Shown: positions 1 to 23,582 of the stretch, one piece after another
Numbering within the stretch: position 1 is the stretch's first letter
Layout of the letters: each line of letters begins with the position of its first letter
Assembly: GCA_963573385.1 (NCBI GenBank)
Contig: CAUYLG010076803.1
Coordinates: 33,175-97,174 of the forward strand
DNA length: 64,000 nucleotides
Origin: Cacajao melanocephalus
Lineage: Eukaryota > Chordata > Mammalia > Primates > Pitheciidae
Direction of reading: 5' to 3'
Translations under genes and position numbers: made by a program
The notes under the pieces: model-generated
Told to the model about the DNA's origin: nothing
Seen by the model: the letters and a program-made list of their open reading frames with translations, nothing else
Databases searched by the model: none

Positions 1-169
1 GGACTCCCAGTTAAACGTGTCTGAGATAAACCATTATTGCATAGGATACTCTTGTGCTAAAAAAAAAAAAAAAAAATTATCTGGCGTTTACCTGAAAGCC
101 ACATTTAATTGGGTGTTCTGTATTTTACCCGGCAAATTCTAGGCCTGAGACCAAAAAGTTTGAGAACCG

Positions 170-572
170 CACCCCTAAGCGACAGCAAATGGAACTGCAG
201 CAAGCTCCCAGTAATTCCGGGTGCTGCACTTCCGGTCAGGCGGTCGGGCTGTGGGGCCCTGGGGCCAGCTCATCGCCGGAAGTCTCCGCGGGCCGCTGCC
301 CGGCGTTCCCCGCGGGCCTGGTCCGTCCTGCTTCCCAGTGCCTCGGGCTTCCCGGGGCTGGTGCTGGGCGCTGAGCCCGCAGAGCTGGTGGAACCCGCTT
401 CCCGCCTCCAGAGGGCAGCGGCCGCGGCCTAGTCCCTTCACGGGCAGCTCGGTGCAGTCGGCCTCACAGCTCTTCCTATCGCCGGGAGTGGCTGGCCGAC
501 CAGTGGGCGGCCGGGCCAGCCTCCGCCATTCCCGTGTCTCTGCGCCCGCGGGGGCCGCCCGAGCCGGCCACC
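170..572 (+). promoter_or_regulatory. GATAD1: GATAD1 CpG-island promoter and 5' UTR
   Basis: GC- and CpG-rich block directly upstream of the GATAD1 start, without a TATA box. A perfect ETS/GABPA-type site (acttccggt, near 228) and a second one (ccggaagt, near 275) lie where a housekeeping promoter would have them. The transcription start is not visible; I infer it lies between about 230 and 450. The CpG richness continues through exon 1 to about 950, which explains the long stop-free frames on both strands. Confidence 0.75.
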
Positions 573-11157
<10,585 letters not shown>

Positions 11158-11181
11158 TTCACAGATTAAAACTGGATCTCC

Positions 11182-11281
11182 AGGCTTGGTGTGGTGGCTC
11201 ACACCTGTAGTTCCAGCTGCCGCACAACTGCTCTCCAGGCTGGGCAATAGAACAGAGATTCCATCTCTTAAAAAAACCATA
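11182..11281 (+). mobile_element. Internally deleted mini-Alu in GATAD1 3' UTR
   Basis: About 100 bases: an Alu head (tggtggctcacacctgtag) joins directly to an Alu tail (ctgggcaatagaacagag) and a short A-tract. It is flanked by aaaactggatctcc (11168-11181) and aaaactggatttcc (11282-11295), a 14-bp target-site duplication with one mismatch, so it inserted as a unit. Confidence 0.75.
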
Positions 11282-11447
11282 AAAAACTGGATTTCCAATT
11301 CTCTTATATTCTTAGTACCACAAAGTATGTCACAGGTATCTTTAAATGAAATTCTTAGCTGGAAAAATGACTAAAAAGTTTTTTTCCTACTACCTAGTAA
11401 TCATTAGATTGCTTATTACTAGTCACTTAGAAAATTAAAAGGAATAG

Positions 11448-11754
11448 GGCCAGGCGCAGTGGCTCACGCCTGTAATCCCAGCACTTTGGGAGGATGAGGC
11501 AGTTGGATCACCTGAGGTCAGGAGTTCAAGACAAGCCTGTCCAACATGGCAAAATCCCGTCTCTACTAAAAATACAAAAATTAGCCAGTCGTAGTGGCGG
11601 CCTCCTGTAATCTCAGCTACTCAGGAGGCTGAGGCAGGAGAATTCTTGAACCCAGGAGGTGGAGGTTGCAGTGAGCCAAGATTGCGTTACTGTACTCCAG
11701 CCTGGGTGACAGAGCAAGAATCTGTCACAAAAAAAAAAAAAAAAAAAAAAAAAA
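11448..11754 (+). mobile_element. Alu in GATAD1 3' UTR region
   Basis: Complete Alu with a long A-tail that runs into A-rich DNA containing an AATAAA at 11776, so the element may have supplied a polyadenylation signal. Confidence 0.95.
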
Positions 11755-12143
11755 CCCAAAAAAACAAAAACAAAAAATAAAATGGATAGAATAGAATGAA
11801 ATATATTTTGAAGTTAAATTATATTCTATATGTGTATCTTCCCAGGCAAAAGCTGTAGTTTCCAGAGAGACCATTAGGAACAGGTAGTGTCTATTTTTCT
11901 CCATTATTTATTTCTAGAAACTCATAAAATGTGTTGTATTTTTCTATAAGAACAAAATATTAATTAAGGTATAGATGACTGACCAAGGGCTTAATCAAAT
12001 AAAATGACTAACAGTATCTATCTAAAGCCACACAAGCCTTATGTTCTCATCTCAAAAATGCTGTGACAGCTTTTTAGTGCTTTAACCATAAGAAAAGTGA
12101 TTGATGGATAATTTTATCCCAGACTTTTTAAAACTTTCATCTA

Positions 12144-12460
<317 letters not shown>

Positions 12461-13439
12461 CTAATCCTTCTGTAGCAAACAGGCATTCAGAACCATTCCA
12501 TTGATCTTAGTAGCGCTGTTCTTTACTGTTTCTAGTCAAAACGAGGCTTCCGATCAAACCGTAAGATTTTATACTGCAGATAGCTTCACCAAAGCCACAG
12601 AGGAAACATGTTCAGATCAGGCATCCTGCTTGATAGTTTCTTGACTACCATTAAAATGAAGATTGGGCAGTCATGAAAGTAATTGATAGGCCATTAGCAT
12701 TGATAATTTTAAAATGTCTACCCTAAACCATCTGCTATGGACCCATAATAAGAGGCCTGTTGTATATGAAATTGTCTAGAATTCAGGTGCAGGTCTTCGC
12801 CAGTTAAGTAAGGGAGCATCATGTAAAATGGGGGAGGAGTGGGGTGCACTCATTTGCCTCCTCTTCTTTCCTGATTTAACCAGCATTTTTCAACCCTGGG
12901 AAAATTTGCAGAATCTAAATTGATGGTAATGCTTTTGAGCTGCAGCGCCTTTAACTCTTATCCTTTTTCTACAGTTATGGTTTGTCAGTTGGAAAGGAAC
13001 AACTGTAGGTATCTCCATGTACATAATTATCTCTTTATTCACAAAGGGTATAGTAAAATTGATTGTAAATAACATTGTAAATAACTTTCTAAATGCTAAT
13101 ATTCAAAACTTTTGGATTAAAATGTATTTTTCAAAGTGTACTTACTTTTGATTTATTTATTTCATTTAAACAATTTAAATAGGGCTCTTTAACCAAAAAT
13201 GGTATTTAAAGCCAAAACAGTATAGTGCTTAGAATTTGGAGTAGATGGATTCATCATCAATGAGTAACAAATTTTAGGAAAATCAAAAAATGGCTAATAA
13301 AATGAACACAATGGAAGGTATTTATTAAAATGTAGACTTAAAAAATCTATAAGTTGACCATATGTTTATAAATTGATAGATGTGTACTATCTTTTAAAAG
13401 AAAGATTAAATTTTCATATTCCTCCTCATCCAGTGCGGT

Positions 13440-13860
13440 GGTTCCCATTGCTTACATCTCTCCTGCTGAGGCTGGACCTGATAGGGCCCTGGTCTGCGTT
13501 CCAGCCCTGTCTTCTCACTACTACTACATGTTTCCCCTGTACACCTGCCTCGTTTTTCTGGCTCTGAGCCCTTGTTCGTACTGTTCCTTCCAATTCTGCC
13601 TTACACAGGCCTTTCTTAAGGCCTTTAGATTCGTCTTTCTATGAGACCTTTCCAGATTCCCATGGCTCTTTGAAACCAATCTCTATCTTATCTAACTTAT
13701 CGCATTTAAGTTTCTACTTCCATCTTCCTCACTCCTATCCCTTTGTTCCTGGGCTGGCAGGGATGCTGTGTTTTATTTATTCATCTTTGTAACTTCCACA
13801 TAACTTAACCCAGGTTCTTGCTTGTGGGAGATGCTGAGTGTAGGGTCTGAATTAGATACT
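13440..13860 (+). mobile_element. L2 LINE fragment
   Basis: Degenerate L2 3' region: pyrimidine-rich text, a ccttt-ccagattccc segment, then a gctggcagggatgctgtg-like stretch near the end. By-eye call. Confidence 0.5.
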
Positions 13861-14646
13861 GTTAGCTAAAATGCTTGATATTTTAGTTAATATTAGTTTA
13901 TACTAACTTTGGCTGCAACTTTTAAATTCTATTGTGAATAGTCAAGTAAAATTTAGATTGTTATATTCTGGGTTAGTATTATATTGTTTTTAAGATTGTT
14001 TTAAACAAGATGTTTTTAAGATGAGTTTTAAATAATTCTCTTACACAAATAAAGCTTAACATGAGAATTTGAAAGAAATTATCCCAAAGCATTCCGATTC
14101 CTGGCTGTAAAAGGCTTTTCCAGGCCTAATAGGTTTTCCATTTCAGTTGTAAGTAGGTGAAATCAAATAAACAATAGAGGGAAATGTATTTATGTGCCTT
14201 ACACACATCATGTGTGTTGTGACTACATAGATACATTGCGCAAGCTTAGAATGAAGTTTCTGTCATACCGAGAAAAGGGAGAGGCATTTCTGTGGATTTT
14301 ATCTGGCTTCCCTGGGCATGTTTTCAGAACTATGCTACTTACTTCATACCAGGTGTGTGAGCCATACCTTTGGTAGGAGGGTATACCTCCTACACCCAAG
14401 AAATACAAGCCAGGAGAAGGTCTGTGCCAAGAAGGAACCCAAATGACCCAGAAGAGGTGGGCCATTAATTATTGGGTTAGATGCACAAATGCACGGTCAT
14501 TTGTTTAACCACCTCTTAATGGTGACCCACAAGAAAGATTGCTAGTAATAGTGGAAAGGTTCACAATAAATAAGAGAAAAAAGCAGAATGTAGAGCTGTA
14601 TGGTAGCAATTCTTCAGAGAAGAAGCATCTTTTATAAAAGATGGAA

Positions 14647-14795
14647 GGAGCCCAGGCACAGCAGCTGATGCCTGTAATCCTAGAACTTTAGGAGGCCGAG
14701 GTGGAGGATCACTTGAGCTGCAATGACCCACGATTGTACCATCACTCCAGCCCGAGTGACAGAAGTGAGACCTTGTCTCAAAAAGCAAAACAGAA
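14647..14795 (+). mobile_element. Truncated Alu-like monomer
   Basis: One Alu arm with an internal deletion: gatgcctgtaatcctagaac through atcactccagcccgagtgac. Divergent, so old. Confidence 0.75.
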
Positions 14796-16014
14796 ATGCC
14801 TCCAGAATTTTAACATGTCAACAGAAGTTTTCTGCAATTACTTTTTCTGCTTTATAATTTGCAGTGTTTTCCAAATTTTCTCTAATGAGCAGTATTTTCC
14901 AAATTTTTTACAATAAGCTCACACGCACTCACATACATGTTTGCATACTGCCCAACTGGTGGTGACCACTGGCTTTTAGTTCACACATATATAGAGTATT
15001 TTTTAAATAGTAGTTCTTAAACCCTTGCAAGGGAGATGAATGACCAGCTGAGGAAATAAATTCAGTGATTTCGTTATTTTCCTATATTCACATCATGATT
15101 CTAGAAAGAACTCAGGAGTGACTTCCTTCAGCTTCAGCCACTCCTGGGCTGGGTGCATGCTTAGCTCTGTGGTAAAGGTCACCAATTTCTTCTGCAGGGC
15201 ACCTGTGTCATTTGAATTGGAGGTTTGGCGAGGATGAGTGACTGATACACGTTAAAGTTTATCTTTCCTCTCCTCCACTTGAAGTCTATCCTCCCTTCCA
15301 GACTGCCTGCCTTGCTGAGTTAAGGCCCCAAACACCAAACACAGAAGCAACAGCCTTAAGTGTAAGCAAGCTCCCTCAATTGTATAAGGTAAAGTTTCTG
15401 TTATAGATTCCTTATTCTATATCGCTCCTAGTGGTTCTGTTTCTCTGGTCAAGTTCTGGCTGATAACAATTGCTAAGACTTTGAAAGAGAAGGCAAGGAA
15501 CTACTGTTTTTCATTATAAACTATTTAGAATTAGTTGGCCATTTTCTTTTTGCCATGAATATGTAGTACTTTGATACATTTTTCAAATTAAAAAGTAATG
15601 AAAGAGATCACATAGGGAAGGATAGTTTGGCTTATTTTTAAAGTTTATATACGAAATTAAAAAGCAGAGAACCAGCTCCCTCGTGTGGCTGTTGGCAGGA
15701 AGCTTCCGTTCCTCTCTGTGGGCCTCTCTACAGCTTTGCTCACAGAAAATGATGCGTGACAGAAAGACAGAAGTGCAGTTGCAGCCAAAGTGGAAGCCAC
15801 CATATTTTCTATAACCTAATCTGAAAGAAGTGACATACCAGCACTTCTGCCATATGCTGTTGGGTCACACAGACCAACTCTGTTACAGTGTGAATTCACA
15901 GGACCACACAAGGGTGTGAATTCCAAGGGCAGAGACCACTAGGGACCATCTCAGAGGCACAGAGGGACACCTTATCCAGCTGGTGGTCAATGTAAATAGC
16001 ATAGATTTTTAGAA

Positions 16015-16400
16015 AAGCAATATGTATCAATAATCTTAAAAGTATTTATATTTTTTGATCCAGTAATTTCATTTCTACAAATCCATGCTAAGAAGATATA
16101 AAATGTGGACCAAAAAATGGGTGTAAAAAGAGATTATTTCCAGTATTTAAAGTAGTGAAAAGCCAGAAACAATCCAAACATCCAACAATAGGAAAGTGAA
16201 TTTTGATATTTTTAAATAGAATTTTGTACAGTCATCAGAAATACATTTACAAATAATTTTTAATAACGTGAAAAAATGTTTATAAAATGTTTAGTGTAAA
16301 ACCTGGACACAACTACTTAATGACTCTGATATTGTAAAAAAATCCACATATACACATGAATACATATGCATATAAAGAAAAATGGAACAAGCAAAATGTT
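16015..16400 (+). mobile_element. Old LINE-1-like fragment
   Basis: Contains wording typical of the 3' part of mammalian L1 ORF2/3' UTR (gaaacaatccaaacatccaa). Strongly diverged. Confidence 0.45.
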
Positions 16401-17327
16401 GACAACATAGTTGGAAGTACAGGATGGGCAGCCATGTTGTTTGTGGGTTTCTGGCCTATGGGCCAGCCTGAGTGCTCACTCTGAGGTCATGTCCAAGCTT
16501 AGAACACATTCAGGTCTACCACAGGCAAGTCTCCCTTCGTCAACTCTGGTCATCTGCACAAATATCCCAAGCCTAGAAATAATGCTTGACTGTCCTTGTG
16601 TCTTGGATTATGAAAGTCTAGGAAAAGGCCTTGGGAACTCAGAAGAATGGAAAAACTGCTCTAAATGCTGTGTGCTTCAGCTTGCAAAGGAATCACTGAA
16701 ATGGGGACAAGCCATAAAAAGACAACCCAAAGAGTGGCTGCAGCAAAGGCATCGTTTTTCAGAGCAAGCTAGAGAATCCTGCCAGCATCCTCAGGCAGGG
16801 CCCCTGGGCACAGAGGTTAGGCAAGGGAGCGTCCCAGCATGTTGATGCCCTGAGCATCAGAATAATGCAATAGAGGAGCTTCCAAAGAGTTCATGTCAGG
16901 TTTTGTAAGCTGAACATTTCTAGGCAAATAAGATTTGATTTTGTGAATAAAGCTAGTTTCTTCAACTCAAGTGCAAATTCTCATAGACTGACAGTGACTT
17001 GGGATCCAAATGAAGAAAACAATTTTTCAAAGATTCATATTCTTTGTAGACATGGATTTAGAGACCGTCTAATCTAACTCCTTCATTCTACAGATATGGA
17101 AAATAAGGCCTAAAGAAGTTAAGAAAATACCATAGAAATGTCACTGCTGAACTACCATACGTAGGATCCAAAAGAAATTGGGTAAATGCTATTGTGAGAA
17201 ATACAGTATTAGGTCCAAAGAATCTAATACAAATTAAAAGTCTAAATGTTATTTCTGAAGAATCCCTGAACATAGCTGAACTTATGTAGTTTCATTTTCT
17301 TTCTTTTCTGTTAAGGAAGAGGCAATT

Positions 17328-17625
17328 GGTCAGGCGCGGTGGCTCACACCTGTAATCTCAGCACTTTGGGAGGCCGAGGCGGGTGGATCACCTGAGGTTG
17401 GGAGTTCGAGACCAGCCTGGCCAACATGGTGAAACCCCATCTCTGCTAAAAATACAAAAATTAGCCAGACGTGGTGGCAGGTGCCTGTAATCCCAGGTAC
17501 TCAGGAGGCTGAGGCAGGAGAATTGCTTGAACCCAGGAAGTGGAGGTTGCAGCGAGCCAAGATCGCGCTATTGCACTCTAGCTTGGGTGACAAAAGTGAA
17601 ACTGTCTCAAAAAAGAAGAAGAAGA
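17328..17625 (+). mobile_element. Alu
   Basis: Complete Alu flanked by an aagaggcaat target duplication with slight divergence. Confidence 0.95.
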
Positions 17626-17712
17626 GGCAATCACTAACCTATGTTGTTTATTAAACATGACAGCCTGGCATGAAGTAATTGCCCAACTATAACAGAAAAG
17701 CTACAATCTATT

Positions 17713-18016
17713 TTTTGTTTTGTTGTTGTTGTTGTTTGAGATGGAGTCTCGCTCTGTCGCCCAGGCTGAAGTGCAACGGTTCGACCTCTGCTCACTGCAA
17801 CCTCCGCCTCCTGGGTTCAAGTGATTCTCCTGCCTCAGCCTCCTGAGTAGCTGGGACTACAGGTGCCCACCATGCCTGGCTAATTTTTTGTATTTTTAGT
17901 AGAGATGGGGTTTCACTGTGTTAGCCAGGAAGGTCTTGATCTCCTGACCTCGTGATCTGCCTGCCTTAGCCTCCCAACGTGCTGAGATTTCAGGCGTGAG
18001 CCACTGCGCCTGGCCA
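17713..18016 (-). mobile_element. Alu
   Basis: Complete antisense Alu. It faces the preceding + strand Alu about 90 bases away, so the two could form an inverted pair. Confidence 0.93.
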
Positions 18017-18699
18017 TAGCGTGCAATCTTTTTTTTTTTTCTAGAGATATCTTTATTTAAACCAAGGAATATGGACTCAAGATTATTTTGATACAGAATG
18101 AAAAGACATAGGCTTCATTTATCTGTTAATTTATACTTCCTATAGAGTTCTTAAAGAATTTCTAGCTTGTTTCTTTAAACATGTTTTATTAGCTTTCTAA
18201 AGTAAGTAAATACAACTGGAAAAATACAAAACCCAAAGTCAATGGAGTAGAACTCCCTTGTTTCCCCTACCCGCGTAGCCATGGTTAACAGTCGGTGCGC
18301 ACCCTTACAGATGTTTTTTCTATGAATATACAAACATTAACATGTTCCTTGGACTTCATGTCCCACTCGACGGAGAATCATGTGAACGAAATAAAAGCTA
18401 GACGGTCTGACGACTGCAAACCATAACATTTCCAGATCTACTGACTCAGAATTCCTGTTTCTAGAGGACGGCACACACGTGGCTCTGCATCCGCAGCGGC
18501 TTGGTCTTTCTTCCTTTGCTGAGTTTGGTTAAGAGTAAGGGCTGATTGTTGAGTGGGCTCAGTTCACAGGTGCCCGAAATTCCCCAATGTTCCCTTCCTG
18601 CTAATTCCGCCTCCGAGAACCTTAGGAAAAAATGCTAACAGTTGGAGTGAAGCGTCCTTAATTGCTCACTCCCATTAACTAGATGGGTCCAGGTTCGAT

Positions 18700-19650
18700 T
18701 TCGATTCAGAGATGAGGACCAGGGGGCGGGGGCGCTTCCAGGTGCGCCCCTGGCGAGGCTTGCCTCCCTGCAGAGCGCACACGGGCCTTGCTGGCTGAGC
18801 TGGGCCTTTCAAAACCGGGTAGCTTCTCCATCCCGTTGCGCCAGGCTTACCTGGGGGCCTCAGGATTGTGTCAGCTGCGTCTTGGAGTCACCTTGGAATG
18901 CAGTTCTCTGCCGAGCCCGCAGGAGCCTGGGGCTAGGACGGCGCGTTGGGTGGTCGCGGGGGTCCCTGCTGGTAAGTGTGGTTGGCGCCAAGGCCTCCTC
19001 TTGCTGGCGGAGTCCAGCAGTGTCCGGAGGGGGCTGTCAAAGTCTGGTCCTTTAGGTCTTGCCTGAGTATCCGACCTGCCCCTTGGGCCGCGACCCGGGT
19101 TCGAGTCGAGCGCCCCGGCATCTGCGTTTCTGGCTTCCTGAGACGGGCGTGGGATCTCGAGGAAACCCCTCTGCATGACCCCACGAGGAGAACTAAGCAC
19201 CATCCCCACCCCCGGGTCCTGGACGGCTTCATAAGCCAGAGGATCCAGTGGCAGTGCCAAGCAGGGCACCACCCTGGTCATGAGCACTTAAGAGGGAGCA
19301 AAGGTCAGGCCCCAAGGCGGCCCAGGCTTCCCTCCCTGCCTCCCCTGCGGGGCCATTCCTCCCCACCCCCCAGCACTGGAGGGGGCGGCCTTGGTCGGTC
19401 TAGTTGTGGTCACAAACTGGCCAGAAAAGGCCACTGGAATCTCGCCAGGCGATGCCCTTAGTCCCCTAGCCTCAGATGGACCGTAGGAGGGTTCACCCGC
19501 GGCTGGAGGGGTGGAGGCTGGAGCTGAGTTCATTGTGTTTTGGAGTTTGGAGCTGCTGGGCTTTCCTGGGGGGGTCTTCTTCCTGGAGGCCCCCCTTCCC
19601 TAGCTTAACCCTTGGCTTTTCAGATGGGTGTATGGGGGCCGAAGGGTCCC
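18700..19650. promoter_or_regulatory. Orphan CpG-rich block between the genes
   Basis: GC-rich, with many CpG dinucleotides (ggggcgggggcgcttcc, ggtgcgcccctggcgagg, gcgacccgggttcgagtcga) in otherwise AT-rich DNA. It lies 7.5 kb beyond the GATAD1 stop and 13 kb from the PEX1 3' end. Open frames exist on both strands, but none shows a known domain, as expected where stop codons are rare. Possible unannotated promoter, non-coding RNA start or enhancer. Confidence 0.5.
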
Positions 19651-19861
19651 AGCAAGCTGCGGGGAGCTGGGTCCCGCGCTCCAAAAGCTACAATCTTAAC
19701 CTCAACTTCTGATAACGCCATCTCTACTTCTAATCACTCTATGTGCCACCTGGTTAGCAGAAGCCCGGTGCAAATGGAGAGGTTTTTACAAAAACACTTA
19801 TACCTTACACACTTCTCCCCATGAATAGCGAAGGTGTGAGTGAAAAAGATAGCAATTTTAT

Positions 19862-20015
19862 TTTTTTTTGAAACAGGGTCTTGCACTGTCACCCAGGGTG
19901 GAGTTCCCTGGTGTGATCACAGCTCATTGCAGCCTCCACCATCCAGGCTCAAGTAATCCTTTCACCTCCGCCTCCTGAGTAGCTGGGACCACAGTTGTGC
20001 ACTACCATGCCCGGC

Positions 20016-20046
<31 letters not shown>

Positions 20047-20160
20047 ATGGGCTCTCATTATCTTGCTTAGGCTAGTTCTCAAACTCCTGGCCTCAAGCAA
20101 TCCTCCCACCTTGGCCTCCCACAGGGCTGTGATTACAGAGGTGAGCCACCGCACCCAGCC
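19862..20160 (-). mobile_element. Alu (J-like)
   Basis: Antisense Alu with an unusually long T-run (about 24) in the mid-element linker. Target duplication agcaatttta on both sides. Confidence 0.93.
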
Positions 20161-20180
20161 AGCAATTTTAGAATAAAGGG

Positions 20181-20278
20181 TGAAGGTGCCAGGATTTCCC
20201 TTGCTCTTCATTCTTAGTCTGACCTAGGTGTGAGAATTTGGTCACGGCCTATAACTATATTCAGGGTTGTAATAAGTG
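20181..20278 (+). repeat. ERV-related repeat, copy C
   Basis: About 100 bases sharing cttcattcttagtctgacct and the following gtgagaatttggtca with copies at 22547-22752 (same strand) and 23379-23582 (inverted). The flanking 20.3-21.1 kb has no clear assignment. Confidence 0.75.
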
Positions 20279-20399
20279 GGGAAATATAATTTAAAAAACC
20301 GAATCCTTCTCTCAACCCAGAAATCCTCTCCATGAAGATAGAGAAGGAAAAGTTTTACTACTGAATAAACATTAAATGAGAGCACAGGCACTTTGCTAA

Positions 20400-20719
<320 letters not shown>

Positions 20720-21107
20720 AATTTCACCCCTTTATACAGCCAAGCAGGTACAGCCTGTTACATGTTTGTTTTCAAGATAAATAGTCCTCAACTAAGAGAA
20801 CTTGACAGTATCAGTGGTCACACACAGTTCATCCTAACTTTACTTGATAATTGATGTGACCATCTGTGTTATCTAAGATATCAGCTTTTCTAGGGTGGGG
20901 GCAGTGTGGAAACGGAGTTACTTTTACAACTTGGTGCAAGGCGCTCACTGAGGTTAGGCTGTTACCATCCCACAGAAACTGGGAGATGGGTATGCTATCT
21001 GGTGATGTTTACATATCAAAGACATGGCTTCCAGGTCCTTGAGAAAGACGTTGGTCATAAAGCTGACAAAAGGCTGATTCAGTTTTTAAATATATATATA
21101 TATTTCA

Positions 21108-21403
<296 letters not shown>

Positions 21404-21429
21404 GTGTGTGTGTGTGTGTGTGTGTGTGT
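21404..21429. repeat. (GT)13 microsatellite
   Basis: Uninterrupted GT dinucleotide run directly after the Alu A-tail, a common origin for such repeats. Confidence 0.95.
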
Positions 21430-21539
21430 ATGTACTTCAAAGAGACTGAGAAAGTACTTTCAAGTTTTTTCAGGTAATAACCTGACATAAAGGGAGGGGA
21501 GGAAAATTTCTTGCCTCATTTTCAACAGGTGGAATTAAA

Positions 21540-22480
21540 CCTATTATTTTAAATTCATATTTATCCTTACAGTGCCCGTCCTAAATTTGGAAGAGGAAGG
21601 ATGGGAGCCAACTTTTGGCTCAGGCCCTCATGTCAGGGCTTCTATTAGTACATATGGTACCTTTGTGAGATTTTCAAACTGGCAGCCACTTTGGACTGAT
21701 CAAGTCATGAAGCTGAATGAATTGCTGCTATAGTAAGGGAGAGCTATGCCAGTCAGGCCCAGGCTCCCTTGGCAGAACAGACTGCTGATCTCATATGGGG
21801 TTTGGAGGAAGCTGGAAGTTGAAGGACAGGCAGACTTCAGAGGTACCAACAGGATGATGTCATCTGGGGTGGGGATTGATTTGAGAGCCCTACTTAGAGA
21901 AGTGAACAAGGAGTTTCATCTGCTTCAGGCAGAAAAACGCCTAGGAGTAGGATGTCCAGGGCAGGTGTGTCAGCTCACTGATGCTATCAAGGAACTAGGA
22001 TCCTTCTGTTTTCTCGCTTTACTGTTACTGGCCTGTGTGTTTTCACCCTCATGGTTGCAAGATAGTTGCTGTATCTCCAGGCATTGTGCCCTCATTCCAG
22101 AAAAAAAGCCTGCCCCAGGGACTTCTATCTACGTTCACTGTCCAGAACTATGTCACACAACCACAAATGACTGCCATGAAGATCATGGGACTCAGTAATT
22201 CACTTTCCAGAGTATAGGAAGGCAAGGGAGGTGGTGGTGGAATGGATGTTGAATGAATTCATCTATAGGATATACCACAATGTCAGGAATAAGTGGGAGA
22301 TGGTCCAATAGAAATGGGCTGAATTTAATAGGGATAGGTGGCTGCTGGGGTGGCAGCGGTCAGACAGTTGCAGTGTAAGAGGCCAGGTGGATGTAGCTAC
22401 CATAATCTGCAGTAAAGCAAGCGTGTTAATTACAGTGGTCTGACCTGCAGGGATATTTGGTGCTGCCTAATCATGGGAAT
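21540..22480 (+). repeat. Unclassified ERV- or LINE-derived segment
   Basis: Shares a segment (gggcaggtgtgtcagctcac then tgatgctatcaaggaact, near 21958) with the ERV-L flank at 31534-31573, so part of it is retroelement-derived. Open frames of 60-150 codons here show no recognised domain. Confidence 0.4.
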
Positions 22481-22546
22481 ACCAGAGTTATTAAGGAATA
22501 ATTTTTAGGCAGCTAGCAAAGGTAAAGGTTCTTGGTGGAAATTTTC

Positions 22547-22752
22547 TTGTAATAACACTAACTCCAGGAGTTTGTGTAGTGTATACCCAGTGTCTGATAA
22601 TCCCCAGAGAGTCTGTGCCCTTGGATCCTGGAGGCTTGGAGGAAAGCAGATTCATGGCAAGAACTTGTGATGTGATGGCAGGGCCCTTTTCCTGGCTCTT
22701 CATTCTTAGTCTGACCTAGGTGTGAGAATTTGGTCAGGGGCCATAACCATAT
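22547..22752 (+). repeat. ERV-related repeat, copy B (one arm of an inverted pair)
   Basis: About 205 bases that are the reverse complement of 23379-23582 at roughly 95% by eye. The two arms are about 630 bases apart. Confidence 0.85.
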
Positions 22753-22774
22753 TTGGGGGTTGTAGTAAGAAGCA

Positions 22775-23240
22775 ACCTCCAAACCATTTCTAACAGAAAA
22801 GTCAGCTTAAAGAGCCAGGCTGGCAAGCTTTGATATGCAAATGAAGGCCATTAAAAACTAGGTCCACCCAACATGGCTGATTCCCACCCTCTTCTCCTTG
22901 TCACCACATGTGCCAAGTGTCATGGTCCCCTCCAGATAACTCATGTGTGTTCAGATCATCATGGCGACCCACATTTGCATATTAAATGACTAAGGTGGGA
23001 GGGCCAGTTTTTTGCAAGCTACATGAATCACAAACCTGGTCAACCCAATCCCCTGGGCCCTAGGCAAATCAGACACTGCCTCCTCCAGCCTCCCAATATA
23101 ATCAACCACTTTTCTGCTACACAAAGGGTTTCCTCTCCTGGCTTGGACCCCCCGTCCCTCTGTCTCTGTTAAACTCTCTGCCTCTTAAAATGACTCCGTG
23201 TGTGTCCACGTCATTTTATCTAAATCAGTGCAAGACCAAG
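22775..23240 (+). repeat. Probable ERV LTR between the inverted arms
   Basis: LTR-like block with CT-rich text (tttcctctcctggcttggac then ccctctgtctctgttaaac) near its 3' side. No canonical AATAAA and no clear primer site, so family and ends are uncertain. Confidence 0.4.
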
Positions 23241-23378
23241 GATCCTGGTATTCCTCCAGTCATTGAGCCGTATCATTTGTGTCTTTAAGACCAAAATACA
23301 TGGGCAAAGATTCTATTTGATTCTTGTAATTTAAAAATCTCCCACTTAGTAAACAAAGGCCTGATTTGAGTCACCACA

Positions 23379-23582
23379 ATATAGTTATGGCCCTTGACCA
23401 AATTCTCACACCTAGGTCAGACTAAGAATGAAGAGCCAGGAAAAGGGCCCTGCCATCACATCACAAGTTCTTGCCATGAATCTGCTTTCCTCCAAGCCTT
23501 CCCCACAGGATCCAAGGGCACAGACTCTCTGGTGATTATCACATACTGGGTATGCGCTAACACTAATTCCTGGAGACTCAGA
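23379..23582 (-). repeat. ERV-related repeat, copy D (inverted arm)
   Basis: Reverse complement of copy B. It lies immediately before the ERV-L-like RNase H remnant, suggesting that the repeated unit comes from the same old element. Confidence 0.85.

Larger units (their letters stand above)
11158..12003 (+). other. GATAD1: GATAD1 3' UTR (minimum estimate)
   Basis: Sequence after the stop codon, containing a 100-base internally deleted Alu (11182-11281) and a full Alu (11448-11754). AATAAA hexamers stand at 11776-11781 and 11998-12003. I cannot tell which is used, and the human 3' UTR may be longer. Confidence 0.45.

Noticed and set aside
16411..16845. 144-codon open frame in the intergenic region
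   Set aside because: No recognisable domain or splice context; it has the composition of non-coding DNA near an old LINE piece.
18788..19533. Overlapping open frames of 80-160 codons on both strands
   Set aside because: They lie in the orphan CpG-rich block, where long frames are expected by composition; no protein family recognised.
21746..22198. 150-codon open frame
   Set aside because: Falls in an ERV/LINE-derived segment that shares text with the ERV-L flank. Not a host gene.
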